A stretch of 64,000 nucleotides of DNA from Stratiolaelaps scimitus (Eukaryota; Arthropoda; Arachnida; Mesostigmata; Laelapidae): positions 3,658,001-3,722,000 of the forward strand of contig JABWDB010000012.1 in the NCBI GenBank assembly GCA_019614645.1, written 5' to 3'. Positions 36,608-49,717 of this stretch are shown in pieces; the first letter of the stretch is position 1, and every line of letters starts with the position of its first letter. The notes below the pieces were generated by a model. It did no database searches. It had not been told where the DNA came from and worked only from the letters and a program-made list of their open reading frames with translations. The translations under genes and the position numbers were made by a program.

Positions 36608-39435
36608 TAGAGGCCAAACGTTAAATCGCATCAGACGTGTTGATACCGCTCCCACCACAGAGTCAGCTAACAACCACTCGAGGCCACGAGAGACTTAAAG
36701 GCGTTCGTATCTCAGCAGATCATCACCACCACCACCACTAGCACTACTACCACAACGCTTAAGAGAGCCTGTGTTGTTGTGTAGAAAATAATGAGCTGCG
36801 GGTGAGCTCGAGGCGAAAAACGATCACTTTAGACGAGGCTCATGCCCGCCGCCTGAAGCCTATTATCAGCACTTGTAGGCGACGCAAACGGGAGAAGCAG
36901 GAAGTCGCTGGTCGCTGGTCGCTCATCTCGTGTATTTGAACCCGTCACCATGTAATTGTGTTAGGTCACTCGTCTCGAAATGTCCGCTCTCTTAAACATA
37001 TGCACCAAATGATGATTTACGTGCCCTAGCCTCGGCTCGCTGAAAGGTCGACCTACGTCTTGAAGATGGCCAGAAATCACTTAGCGGCTAAAGGCGACTG
37101 ATCAGTCGTTTCGTCTCCGGAGCCATTTCGTCTCTGGATCTCTCGTATATCCTTCTGGTCTCGTAGGTCGAGATAAACTATTAGACAATCAATGGTAAGT
37201 TTATACCATTTGACATAGTGTGGCGAAGTTGTAGGATCGCGCTCCGATTTGGGTCCATCCGCAGCCTCTGTGCATACAGTGCCAGTATATAGAGTAGTTA
37301 CATGCATAACGCAGACAATTGAGCTGCTTGTGAGAGTTCGGATCTCAGCGAACCGAGTCTCGCCACATCAGCACGCGGATATGACACGAGACACATTAGA
37401 GAGCGGACTCTCAGAGCATACTTATGTAGAGACTCGCAAAGAATAATCGTCCTCTTCAAATTTTCATCTACCCTCGACAGGAAACACCATCGTACGTGCT
37501 TGCTGAACAAACGCCAAAACGTCCTTGCAAATCAAGCGGCCGCCCCACCAGAAAACGAATCTGGAATAATACGCATCATTATTGCTGTAGCTATTGCTGT
37601 TGTTGCGCCAGCTGCGACCGGCAGTGAGTGCTGTTGTTGACGGAGAGGTTCCCGCGCTCGGTATATGAGCCACGCTCATAGGATGAAGAGGAAGGCGTCG
37701 AGGCTTCTCTCCGAGGGGGGATGTCTGCGCGTGGCAAGATTGAAGAGACTACATAGCGGACTCGCGCTTGAAATGCTTACGGGAGTAGCTGAAATCTCGT
37801 TCATACTTTCGTCTGTTTTCGATCTGCCTGGTCGGAAAGCGTTCACTCATCTAACGGAGACGAAGGAACAAGAATCTGCTCAAGTAATGCTTGTACTCGA
37901 TAATAGATAAACTTAGAATTACTGTACAGCTGTTTTTGATGAGACGGTGCGATCGATATTTGCCTATGACTATTATTATTATTATTATAGCTCATTATTT
38001 GTATAGCTCACTCTGTCATATGATTATCATGCCACAAATTAACGATAGGTTTCGATACATTTTCCCTAGAATATTTCCATCTCTAACCCCTATAGATTCG
38101 CCTTTCCTAGCTGCGTCCCTGCTTTATCATCGTCCCAATGGAGTGGCGACTTTTATTGTACTCTATACACTCGTTAACGCGAGATAAAATCGTTTTTTCG
38201 AGGTTCATCACCGATCAGCTGCTCGCCTTGCACAAGAAGTGGTATCAAATGAATCCGACCGACCACTCTCTTTCTCTCTCGCGCTTTCGCCGGCTTCCAG
38301 TACAAGGTAAAGGTTTTATTGGTTAATTAATGGAAGTACAGTTTTTTTTCAAAGCTTAAGTTCTCTCGATATATGTGTTTGTCATGACCAGGTGGCCTCC
38401 ATTGTGGTCTCCAGCTTTTCAAAGCCAGTGACTTGGTCACCGTCCAACCGCCACCGCGCTCACGCCGTTTGGCTGAGTCGAGATACCTTGCTGACCGGTG
38501 GAGGGGGCCACGAATTTTGAAAGCTAAAGGATATTACGAATATTGTTTCTTGCCATTATGTGAGGGTCTGGGGGTCGTCGACGAGAACCAACTACAGGGT
38601 CCCTATACTGCTACTACAACTACTAAACGTTCGAAAGTAGGCGACCGCCGACCGGAGAACTGCGTGTTGGAGCGTGAAATTGTTCCCGGGCCTGTTCTCT
38701 AGCAGGCCGTTACAATGTCCCACAACATTCTCCTTTGGTGCTACCGTCACCGCCAAAGGGGACTCGCATGCACAGACACATCAGCAGTCTAAGACCTAAC
38801 AGAGTAACATTGTCGAGTTTACGGCCCCGTGAGCCGCGGGTCCATCCAAGCCTGTATCCCCGTGCCGATCCGGGCTGTTTCGCGCCTCAAATGCGGTATC
38901 GCACGAGTGGACGGCGGGGGGTCATCGGAGGTTTGTAGGAGGCGACAGAGGGAACGAACGACGACAAAGACCATGAAAGAGACCGAGAGAGATACATGTA
39001 CATATATATATATATATAACCCAAGCGAGGCCCCGTCGAACTTCATAGCTCGAGCGACGCTTGTCTGGACCGAGCGCACGTCAAATTTTCTTTGCGGATA
39101 GCCCGTAATCTCAATGGGCACCAACGAAATGAATTCGTCCGTTCTTCTCCTTAGGCAAAATGACAACATAGAGAAGAACCAAGGGAAGTCTGAACGCAAC
39201 ACTCTGGACGTTCGCGCGTTTTGCCTCTCTTCGCCGTTCTTCTTGTCATTTCAATCTTCAGCCGATCGGTCGATCTCGGTTTCTTGCAACATGCGAATAT
39301 TGCAACATTGTTTCGATTGCTATATCCCACACCCGATGCGCGGAACGGGCTGCGCTCGACGCTGACTCCGGGGGCGGAAACGGGAATCTACCCGCACACA
39401 GCTTTCCACAGCTGCTTTGTTGGAGCTGTCAGGGC

Positions 39436-40164
39436 GTGGACGACGTCGATTATGACTGTCTATGTTATCTGGCCTCCGTTGCGCGGCGTTGGCTTGGTTT
39501 CGCCGGTTTGCACCGAGTTTATCCTCCTCGTCCTCTGGCGGCAGTGCCGCTGCCGTCGCCACTTGTTATCTCGTATAGCGTGTCTATAGTGGCGCTGGCC
39601 CGGCAGCTTGCGGGACTGGCATCCCCGCGTGCGATGGCGTCGTACTCAGCAGGCCGCGGCGGCCCCCTGGGCAAGGGGGACTTCGGCCTGCAAACCCTAA
39701 GCTGTAGCCTTACTGAAGGCTTTCATCCTCTGGGTTCGCCCCCTACCCCGCCTCTGTCCGTGGGGTCGCTGGCCCATCGACACTGTGCAGAGGCAGAGCC
39801 AGCAGAGAGAGCATCGCGGATAGGACAGCCGGACCGGCCGGTCCTGGCAGACCCAGAGATCGTATCTGGTTGCTTGCCAAGGCTAGCAGAGCAGCCTATG
39901 CTAGGGCGCCTATCTCAAGCTGCAGTCGCAGCTACCGCCGCCGCCAACAACAACCTCTGGCCTCTCCACGCCTCTTCGAGCGTCCGAGCCCTCCGCGAGC
40001 GAACTCGTTCCCCTCGCCCGGCACATTTGGCAACCCACACTCCTAGGGGCAATTTACGTGGGGTTGTTTCATGCCATCGTGCCGCAGCACTCAGCAAGCG
40101 AGCCATCCGCCGCCCGTGGGGGCCACGCCATCGGCTTTACGACAGCCGTGCGGCCTGCAGATAA
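39436..40164 (+). other. GC-rich patch with a 242-codon open frame, coding status doubtful
   Basis: The frame is the longest in the gene-poor part, but its translation is Ala/Arg/Pro/Ser-rich with no domain, signal peptide or known motif. Long frames also exist on the opposite strand. The base composition (high GC, few stop codons) alone could produce it. It could equally be a promoter-proximal region or first exon of an unseen gene. I do not assign a product. Confidence 0.2.
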
Positions 40165-43100
40165 GTTTAACAGCTACGAGCTGCTGCTGCTGCTGGTGCT
40201 CGACCATCGCAGGACAGCCGCGAACAGCTGTGAGCGCACTGTGGTGGTCCTTCCCCCCCCACGACGTACCCAGGACGCACCGGCCGACAACGGCAGGCCA
40301 AAGAACAAGTGGCGACTTGTGGGTTGTCAAACGTTGGTCACTGTGGAGCCGGTGTGGTGTGGTATATAAAGATGGGCTCAACGGCTGAGGAGGTGGGCGA
40401 ACAGGGCAACGTGGCAAATTGGGACATACAGAGAGAGATTGGTAAGGAAGGAAGTTAGGTGGCAGTTGCGTTGGTCCTGCTGGTGGTGATGATGACGGAA
40501 CAGAACATAACCTAAAGGTTGAAAGCCTTGTCGAGTGCGTCCTAGTTTAAAAGGTGGTCAATTGCTGAGACTCACCCACACCCGATGGAACAGACGTTAG
40601 AGTTAGATAAAGATATCTCATGCTGTAATGAACTGTACGTTAGTTATTCCGCTAATATTTGTTGGTGGTGCTACGCTGTGAGTTCTATGTGTAACAGGAA
40701 GGTTTCTGAAATTGAGTCGATGCCAAATCAAGGCAGGAACTCGGCCAATGGACGGGGCTACTGTGTGTCACACTTTGTGGAAAAAAGTTTGATCCGTCGT
40801 CGAAACAGGGGAGAGTTGTGAGCAAACGTTGGTCTACCATTCGAATATTTCTGTTTGTGGATTAGGTTTAGATTGTCACTGTCTGGCCGTTCGTCTTCAA
40901 CTTTACAAGTATCGCTACTATTTACTGGTGTATGACGGGGTCACGTCACCAATACGAGTGACGAATGCTCTTGACATCGTGAACCGTCAATCAAGACGCC
41001 CTTTAGGTGGTATACACTGAGCTGACCAGTCAAAAGAGTCACACAGATATTGCAGTTTTAGAGAAACCCTATGATACCCCGGAGTCGTTCGGAAATCGCC
41101 TAAACATGCAACAGCTGCGCAAGGGAAAATAAAATACAAACGATTTCTTGGTGGTCGGCTATCAGCATTTTATCGTTACCATGAACGGCTAATTGCCAGT
41201 AACACACGACGTGTTACTATGGCGTGTTAGCCAGAAAGATTCCTCTTAACCTCAGTTAATTGCAAGCTGCCATGTATCAGCGAATGTCGAGGCGTCCCCC
41301 ATCGTCGTAGGTGACAGTTGCCTCCCGAGCACACTTTCAGGTAGAGGGAATCGCCGTCGGTGAGTGATTGCATCAAGCTCAATAGCATCTGTCACAGGTC
41401 GAGAAGCATCTTTAGCTGAAGCTAAAGGACTAGAGCGAATAGCCTCTCCAATCGCTGGCTTGTATCTATCTCATAGGTTCTCAGTTGCAGATGGTGAATA
41501 CGTTTACACAGTTCAGCGGCGAACTAGCTAAAGACACAGAATGAGCACATCATTGATACAACGTTGTTTACACGTTGATATTTCTTTATTTACTCATCCA
41601 TTTGTATTAAAATCGCTGAGATGAGCTGTCGTTTTCATCAGCTTCGTCCATCGATATTTGGGTAGACGACTCGATGCACACTTGGGTACTCTCCTGCACA
41701 TAGTCTAGCATATAAATACATCACAGAATAATTGGTTAAACATATATATATATTTATAGGAGTGGATTATTTCGACGCGGAACTACTGACCACACGACAT
41801 CTAGCAGCGACAGTTCAACGGAACAGACATAACTACGTTTATCACAATACAAAGTGTGTGAAACTATTGCCACGCCAATGGGGGGGTCAGTCAGCCATTT
41901 GCGAAGGTCTTGCAATGTTGTTCTACGTTAATTACACCCGACGAACTCCATAGAATACTTTGAAAGAGATGTCGTCTAAGTATGTTCTCCCCTCCTCTCT
42001 CTCTCTTATCTTTGTTGTGCTTGGGAAGCACCTATTTATATAGGCCTAATTAACCAAATCATTAAATCGTTTCGGTGTAAGCTTGACGTTTAAATGGAGC
42101 ACATTTTAGCTAGATGAATGTACGATTCTACCGATACGTCTAAAGGCAAAAACCTGTTTCGGGCCAACTTTCGATAACAGGGAAGGTACAGTGACAACAA
42201 CAACAATTAGAACAACATTAGTAACAATAACACGAAGCAGGAAACACCACGCGTGGGCCCATAATGATACGTTTTGTTGTTTGGTAATGAGAGGTAAAGT
42301 AAACCTGTATACGTAAATGAGTACAGGATGCAGACAGTTCGATTCCAGATTGTGTGTGTGTGTGTGTGAAAATAGATAAAAAATCGCTCATTAATTGAGT
42401 CTAGATCGTTTCAGACGTACAGCTTTGGCCTGCAGCAATTAGCAGCAGCAGCGAGGTATACAGACAGACAACAGTTGTTTGTCGAGCAGGCTACATTCGT
42501 AGATCAATACTCCCCACTCTTCCAACAGGCCGGGTTCCGCTCGTGGTCCTGCACTTTTTCAGGACGCAACGAATAGACAGCCTAGTTGCCTGGACGCTTT
42601 GTCGTTCGTAAAGCGTGAGCTCTTTCTTTCTCTCAATTGCTCCTGTCAGGCGGCGGTCATGTTTCCAAGGGGCTGCTTCACCGAGATGTGCTTACAAAGA
42701 TGGTACACAAATAAAAAAAAATATATCTGACACCGTTTCACGTGGCCTTGTAGGAGTAGGACATCATCTTTGTGTTGGTAAGTATTATATACGATATATA
42801 TATATAGCTCTCTGTCATGAAAAGTATTAAGATCGATGTGATGGAATAAGCAATATATATGTATATATATAGGACATGTAGCATTGTCATTCATACGCAA
42901 AATAATGACATAAACGTGCATAAAGTTGACAGAGTCAGCAGAGCTTTCTCGTCTTTGCTTTATGATAGCGTCACAAAAGAACGACATCAATTACGCATCA
43001 CAAGTCAGCGTTCCGTTCCTTTTCCAGGGAGACCTTTCGCTCTTAGCAACCGACGATGAAAATTCGCGTAAAGGTGTGAATCCGAGAGGATGTCTGCTAG

Positions 43101-43855
43101 CAGTTGAGAATGTAGACAGTAGCAGCAGTTCTACAATAGAATTTGCAGTAGATGGACATATCTGTATGTGTATCAACATGAGGAATATGGCCACTCGCTA
43201 GGTTCGCTCACTGGCATGGTTTAGCAGGTGATGTCTGGGCGTCATCGTGATTTGAGAAGTGCGACAGAATCAGGCGATGAAGAGAACACACAGATTAATA
43301 GGACAGAACTAGCGAACATTATTGATTGCATAGGGAGACGTTTGATCTCGCTTGAAGTGTAGGGAGCTCAGATATCCAGACGAAATAGGCCTCGAGAGTG
43401 CGAAGTGGCGAGGACAAGGGCAGTTGAAACCCACGGCAATTCCTTCTATAGATCAAAGAGTTGCTTTTAAGCTATTATATATATATATATATTCTCCCAA
43501 AAGAACATCGTATCTTCACAGTAGGGTGAGACTGCGCTTCATCGTTCGCTCAAACATCAACTGTCGCGCGATGACTATGATGCTAATGATGAATGAGCCG
43601 TTGTCGAATCCCAAGATGCCCGCTCACACAGGGACAAACCCTATTCCAACGACGAGAGCGCAACAAAGAGTATCGATTCACTACGACGCGATGTGAGGTT
43701 TGATGACGGGGCCAAGTTATGGATGCGCGGAACGGCGTACGAGAAGTTTTCGTCAGCGTCGTCAGCACACTGTGAATGAACTGTAGCTATAGTTTGTCCT
43801 TTCGTGTCCTCGTGTTTGTTTTCATTTTATGACGACAATCTGCATCTTTAACCCT

Positions 43856-43861
43856 TTTATT
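43856..43861 (-). terminator. AATAAA, likely polyadenylation signal of the downstream SDR gene
   Basis: Minus-strand AATAAA about 125 bases past the SDR stop codon at 43986, a normal distance for an animal 3' UTR. Confidence 0.6.
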
Positions 43862-43985
43862 TGTCAGCTTAGGCAGATACTTATACCTACTCAGCCTATG
43901 TTTAGCATGGTATACGACGCATGCCAGTCAGACTGAGAGAACGGTTCAGCTCGTTCTCAATGAGATGCTTAAGGTGGCTTGGCGT

Positions 43986-46426
43986 TTAACTTCTAAGCGC
44001 GGATCGTATGAGATCCTCGGTAGTGGTCCAAAGTTTGGCACAGGCAGCTTCGTCCATCGCTAGCCGATGCGGTTGAGCCGTTTTGCAATCGATAAAATAT
44101 TGCCCACTTGTGTCCCGGACATCGGGCGATGTCGCTAGATAGATTGAGGTTTCGGCGCCTTTCTCGGGGCGGCGAGCCACCCATCGAACCAGTCCCGAGT
44201 ACCAGCGACCGCGGAAAAATTCGCTGTTAACAACACCAGGATGTAGACAATTCACCGTCACACCTTTGCCCGTTAATCGGCGCGCGAGTTCAGCGCAATG
44301 CAGAACCTGACACATCTTGCTTTGGCCGTAAGCTCGCCATCTGAAAACAATGATCAAACAGACAACAAAAGACACGCATACGTGATTAAGTATGATATCG
44401 TTTATCGTTGATGGTGGACGCTAATGAATTACGGTCTGTCGCCTCGGCGGGCCATCTCTTGAGCTTGAGCAAATGCTAAATTCGTGTTTGCTGAAAATGT
44501 TTGTAACGTTTTTGAACAAAAATAACAGCAATAACAGAACATCTTAATGGGAACCCTTCTAGCAGATGACCAACATGTGACGTGTTTAACCTGTTGCAGC
44601 AGGTTAAACTCCGCATACGTCATGCAATGTATAGCAACTCCTATTATCGCGATTATCTGTTGAAATTCCATTTGCCAGCCGCGATCATCGAAGTCCATCG
44701 GCAAGTATTACAATATAGCAATAACACTTCAACAACAGAGAGATTTCAGCAACAATAGATTGACAATCGGCCCAGCTATCGAATAATTCACTCAAACTGG
44801 AACTTTTACAGCCCAACTGGACGTAACAAAAAAAAAGTGGACGTCTAACAGACACGATCGCACAGCAATCTATCATGTGCCTCTCACGTTCATATTTATA
44901 ATAGAAGCGATTCCAGTGCGCTCCGTGTGGCGTCGTTGTGCATCAACGCGCACCCGTTCGCATTTCGCTCATGTGGACACTCCCAGCGATACTTGGAAAG
45001 GGCATAAATTTCATCTAATGTTTTTCTGTCGCCCGGTTCCACCAGAAGTTTCGTATTTAATTAAAACCTCATCCACTGTGAGCAATGTCTTGTTCAGCAC
45101 CAAGCATACAGATCTATTTCACGAAAGATTAACGATAATGGTGATGCTCGCTGTTTGCCTCTATCGGCACCGAGAGAGAAAGAAGGGACCGAGAGAGAGA
45201 GAGCATTAAGCACAACTCTTAGCTTTCGTATGTGGCTTCTTCTGCCGTTGATTCATTATGGCCATTTTCACTTGTCGACGATTTCGCTCTAATGCGATTC
45301 TCCCGCCAAGTGAGATAAATATAATAGATGCAAGCGTAACAATGGGCGAGTGGGAAGTCGTCGCTTGTTCCTCCGACGCCCCACCTGACCAGATCGTGCC
45401 CTTCTCAGATCATCCAATCGCTAATGGGTGTTTACGTTTTCTGTGAGCCCGAACGTCTCTCTCTCTCTCTCTCTCGCTCTGCTCTCGCCTGCTAGCGCTG
45501 CGCCAGCTCCACCACCTAAGCATAGACATTACTCTACGGCCGCGTCGAGGAACTCAGCAGATTTCCTCGTCCCTAATCCGTTCATCACCCTTGCTCTTGA
45601 ACACCGTTTGGTAATGGTGGCTAGGTTGTGCTACAGTGTCCTGTGAATGACGATAACGGGGACAAGGGTGTGATTCCTTTAAAATGCGGGTCAAAAAGAA
45701 AGAGCTGTGCAGTGTTGTAAGCAGGCGCGTGCGCGCAACAACGTTTGTGGACGTGTTGATCGTCTGAGTTACTCACTTTCCGTAGCTCTTCTCCGTTTGT
45801 AGGTCGTCGAGAACGGCTCCGCCCATCTTGTGTAGTGCCGAGGACACCATCACGATGCGACTCGGAGCTGACTTCTCCAATAACGGCAGGAGGAGGTTGA
45901 CAAGATGGAAATGACCGAGATAGTTGCTGGCGAACGCGTACTCGAACCCTTCGCGAGTTCGTTGCCGGCTATCGGGCGGCATCCCGCCGGCGTTGAGGAT
46001 CAACACATCGAGGCGATCCTCCAAACGGAGAATCTCGTCGGCAAAGTCCTGGACCGATCTCAGCGATGACAGGTCGACCAGCTCAAAGTCAACAGACGCC
46101 TCTGGAAGCAGCTCCTTTAAACGGGCAACCGCCTGCGAAGTCCGTTCCTCGCTCCGGCAGCCGAGTACCACTCGGGCGCCCCGCTCCAACAGGGCCTGCG
46201 CGGTGCAGAAACCTATGCCGGTGTTGCCGCCCGTGATTAGCACGGTCTTGCCTGACATGTCTCTCATCGTGGAGCCGCCAGCAGCCGCAGCATCTGTTGA
46301 TGCGGCTGTAGTTGTTGCTGCGCTTGATGCTACTGTTGTTGCCGTTGTTGTTATTGTTGTTGTTGTCGTTGTTGCTGCTTCTGCTTCTTCTACCTTAGCC
46401 ACTCCTTGTTTATTCGCCTCCTCCAT
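43986..46426 (-). CDS. short-chain dehydrogenase, retinol dehydrogenase 11/12/13-like
   Basis: Two exons: 46426-45777 and 44340-43986, joined in phase across a GTGAGT donor (45776-45771) and a TTTTCAG acceptor ending at 44341. The product is about 334 residues. After a Thr/Ala-rich N-terminal tract comes a classical SDR fold. It shows the nucleotide-binding TGGNTGIG, the VDLSSLRSV acidic segment, LNAGG, the catalytic Asn in SNYLGHFHL and the catalytic Ser in IVMVSS. The Tyr/Lys pair is in YGQSK, followed by VTVNCLHPG. This is the layout of the SDR7C group (RDH11-14), which use NADP(H) on retinoid or other lipid aldehydes; the actual substrate is unknown. ATG at 46426 is the first in frame; a second Met (MRDMSGKT) just before the Rossmann fold would give a more usual length of about 280. 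It lies downstream of a second SDR gene in the same orientation, with 3.3 kb between them. Confidence 0.92.
44575..44624. repeat. intronic hairpin, 10-bp perfect stem with outer pairing
   Basis: GTTTAACCTG (44584-44593) and CAGGTTAAAC (44600-44609) are exact reverse complements with a 6-base loop. An outer TGACGT/ACGTCA pair (44578-44583 with 44617-44622) extends the stem across a 7-base bulge. It lies inside the SDR intron. A small structured RNA is possible, but the stem is shorter than a typical microRNA precursor. Confidence 0.6.
45456..45475. repeat. (CT)n microsatellite
   Basis: CT run within the SDR intron region. Confidence 0.9.
46300..46380. repeat. imperfect (GTT/GCT)n tract coding the Thr/Ala-rich SDR N-terminus
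   Basis: Plus-strand GTTGTTGCTG-like triplets read on the minus strand as ACA/ACC/GCA codons. They give a Thr/Ala-rich tract before the SDR domain, if translation starts at 46426. The tract has no counterpart in typical RDH11-14 proteins. Confidence 0.75.
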
Positions 46427-48198
46427 AATCACCGGCTGTTGTGCACCGCGACGTGATTACTCAAAGTAACTCCCCAGCACACGTCGAGTCTCAACTCGCA
46501 TATAGCACTCACTCATGCGCTCGCTTTTGCTAATTTCCTCTTCTAGTTCTTCTGACTCTGCTGACACGTTCTCCTGCAGAAGGTCCGGTCACCGGTAGTA
46601 GCAGTAGTAGTCGTTGACGCCGCCCTCACCTACCAGAAGCACCAGTGGGCTCGCAGCCTTATGGACCCTTACGAAATCTCGCCACCGACGCCTCCGCCAA
46701 CGCTTGGCGTATCACCAACGGGAACAGCACACTACACTACACAGCAAAACGGGGCAGATAAAGGCAACCAATTCGCTAGAAGTTACTGCACATATTTCTA
46801 CCCTGCTCGTCTGCCTCATCTGAGCAACGGACAACACCAGCAACAAGCACAACGCAAACATAAGCGTCTTCAAGCTAAACAGATAAGAACACCAACACTA
46901 TAGAGAGCAATTACAAATCGGTTACCGACGTCGAGCCGCTGACGGATTCGTAGCCCTGTCTGACCAACTGACCGGTAACAGCCCCCCCCCCCGACGTCAC
47001 TCACTCGCAGTTACTGAAGAGGGAATGCTTTTTGTTTCGATGCGTTGGCTCCTCGGTCACTGATACGATAGCTCTCGTAGTGAGTTCGTAGTTTGCTCTA
47101 GTGCCACTGTCGCTAAACGGCTCCGTTCAAATTACTAGTTGACCGACAATCGCTCGTGCTGCTGGTGGTCGCAGGTCTCAGTTGTCTATCGGTCGCCACG
47201 TTGATCAACGCACGGCAATACCAGCCGCAGCACGAAATGCTGCACAGGGCTCCATGTTGCTCTGTTGATCACCAGTCACGGCCGTTGTATCTCGATCCAA
47301 CCGCAGCAATAAGCTGTTAAGCAAAAGCGACACACGGACGGGTGCTGCAGAGGCCGGGACAAGCAACAACGTCAATCGTCGTATCGCTGCCCTCAAAACC
47401 GCTGGCCGCAACCCGCTGTCGGCTTCGTCGACGACAACACCCCGATAGCGGGCCGGCTCCGTTGTTCGGTTCCGATCCGGTCGCCGCTGCGGTGACGGCC
47501 CAGCAAAAGCTAGAACACCAGAACCACGCCAGCGACACAGGCGACGCATACGCTGCAGTACGCATAGCACTGCACAACGTTCGGCAGACAGCTCGAACAG
47601 GGGTGACGGCGGTTCTAGCAGAACGCGGCAACGGCGCCAGCACCCTTGGTCCCGGCCTGCGTCGGTCGGAAAAACAAAGCGACGCGGCGCACGGCCCATA
47701 CGCCGCTACCACCAGTCGAGTGGTTCTGTGGGTAACGACAGACCCGGAATGAGCCGAACATCATAACAGCATCAACACACGCCGGCGAGAAACGTCAACC
47801 GGTGTCAGCGCGACGATGGACGCAGCAACGCTACAGCCAACCGAAGTTAGCAAGCAACAATGAGCACAGAAGAGCTGGCGGTTGCTCGGGGCATCAACAA
47901 CAGACGTGCACAGATTTGTTCAGATATTCAGCTGGACAGACAAGGGACGTTTGCGTGATGGTCGACGGCTCATCTGAGAATACTGCTCAGACGGAGAGAC
48001 GAACGAGTCGGACAGCTAAACCGATCACCGAAGAGATTCATAGTAGATATCATAGGTGTCTGTGTTGTTATCTCGGTAGTGGGACGGGAAGCTGTGGCGA
48101 TATAGCTGGGAAACAAATAGTACTTGGGGTAGTGCTGTTTCTGGTAGTGTGTGGAGACTCTCACGAGAACTGTTGCGGCTAATGAAACTAGCTAGCTA

Positions 48199-48202
<4 letters not shown>

Positions 48203-48235
<33 letters not shown>

Positions 48236-48253
48236 GAAATATATATATATATA
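48203..48253. repeat. (TA)n microsatellite, two blocks
   Basis: TA runs at 48203-48234 and 48239-48253 separated by CGAA. It is one of the longest simple repeats in the window. Confidence 0.95.
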
Positions 48254-49070
48254 AATATCTGGTACAAAGACGTGCGAACACAGAGACGAATGTAGAGAAT
48301 GCGAATCGAATCGTAAATAGGCACAGTTGCGTTTTTTTTGTAACTACCGACAGTAGTACTTGGACTGGAATCAGAGACTGTGCCGTTGTACGCGCTAGTC
48401 AACGGCACCTCTCGAGCGAGGGAAACGTTCAGCGTTCAAAACAGAATTGAGACAACAGTACACGGCAACAATTGTACACGGCATGGCATGCGTTTCTACC
48501 GCGACAGACCACTCGAATCACAACATACGGTATAGTAGATCTACGCTGAACGAACCGCCAGCGCTCACAACTCGAACGATTACTATGAGCATAGTAGACT
48601 GGCATATTCGCTGGTTCGAACAACGTTTGCTTGTCAAAAAGTCGCAGCGCGAGAGAGAAAACAATATCTGAATGATGGGAGTATCATTCCTATTGTCTGG
48701 CCCAGATCAACGGAGATCCCTTATTACTCTATCTAGGGGAGTGTTCGACGAAACGGATTAGTGTAGAATAATCCAACGGCATGTCCTTCGTCAGCGTCGA
48801 CCGCCGTACAGCTTACCGCTTACGGCCTTCCAGCTTTCGAAAGCTGGGAAAAACGCTCGAAACGCGTTTGAACACGTATCAAGGATGGGTGAGCGCTGGT
48901 TGAGCCGTTTCCTCAGATCGGGCCCACGGCGAACGTTGGCCGAAACGCGACGGCGCCTGCGCGACCGCACAGCAGACGACAAAGAATCGACGGCTGCGCG
49001 AGGACCAGACCTGGCCAGCGAACGCTGGCGAACAGCTATGGTCCCGCGGCAGCAGCAGCGGCAACGACAT

Positions 49071-49088
49071 TGCTGCTGCTGCTGCTGC
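49071..49088. repeat. (CTG)n triplet repeat
   Basis: Six TGC triplets in a GC-rich patch, with more CAG/CTG triplets on both sides. No coding context is supported. Confidence 0.9.
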
Positions 49089-49717
49089 CGTGTGTACAAC
49101 TGCTCCTGCTGCTGGGTAAACAACAACATGGCGCTCAATAGATGGACAGGTATCGTACAACAGCCGGGACGATGTCCGCCATCGCGCGTCAACATGAGGT
49201 CGGCTAACAATTTGACGGGGTGAGAAAAATGGGGCGTGCAGCAATGACAACGATAACGACGATGAAGGCGCCAATGCCGTTGGAAACAACGACAAGTTGT
49301 AGTTTCGCAATAGAGATATATATTGGCGTATGGTTCGATGCAGGTTGAACTAACCATGCTGATTAGTCTACGAGGCTCATTGGAGGATACCGAACCCATC
49401 GCAGTGCCTTGAAGGTGCACGGTGTATGATATTGCTTCTTCAACTTGAAGTATACTGTGATATGATATTTAGGCACACTACTATCGAGGGCGGTCAACTC
49501 CTGATCGGTGTTGTCAAGCGAGGAAAAAAAACAGACAAATATAATACAAATAATGGGTTTAACTCTTAACCCTAAATAAAGTGGTGTTTGGATTCAACGT
49601 AATTACGTCATGCATCACACAGTATGTCATATTCATATGAAGAGACGTGGCTCACATCGTTTGCGTCTCACTAGAGGATAACCCGGGCGCCGCACGGGTC
49701 CCGGTGAGTCTCGTCGC

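Larger units (their letters stand above)
25101..43855. other. long stretch without a supported gene
   Basis: About 18.7 kb. I found tRNA-like elements near 25750 and 35230, tandem duplications at 26217 and 30435, and hairpins at 30774 and 36561. CA, CT, TG and TA microsatellites are scattered through it. Reading frames of 60-240 codons occur but show no family motif, no consistent splice sites and strong frames on both strands. The patch 39400-40400 is GC-rich and is discussed separately. Confidence 0.5.
44341..45776 (-). other. 1.4-kb intron of the downstream SDR gene
   Basis: It interrupts the gene just before the catalytic Tyr-x-x-x-Lys motif. It contains the hairpin at 44575-44624 and a (CT)n run at 45456-45475. 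I see no nested gene. Confidence 0.8.
46427..49717. other. spacer between the two SDR genes
   Basis: About 3.3 kb. It contains an 11-base C run at 46982-46992, a GC-rich patch at 47200-47750 with meaningless frames on both strands, (TA)n runs at 48203-48253 and a (CTG)n at 49071-49088. The promoter of the downstream SDR should lie in its first part (46430 upward), but I see no convincing TATA box or initiator. Confidence 0.5.

Noticed and set aside
45924..46469. 181-codon plus-strand frame rich in Val/Ala
   Set aside because: It is antisense to the SDR exon, whose motifs are unmistakable; the poly-Val end is the reverse of the Thr/Ala-coding triplets.
47205..47752. Overlapping frames of 130-165 codons on both strands
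   Set aside because: High GC makes every frame open; none shows a domain and they contradict one another.
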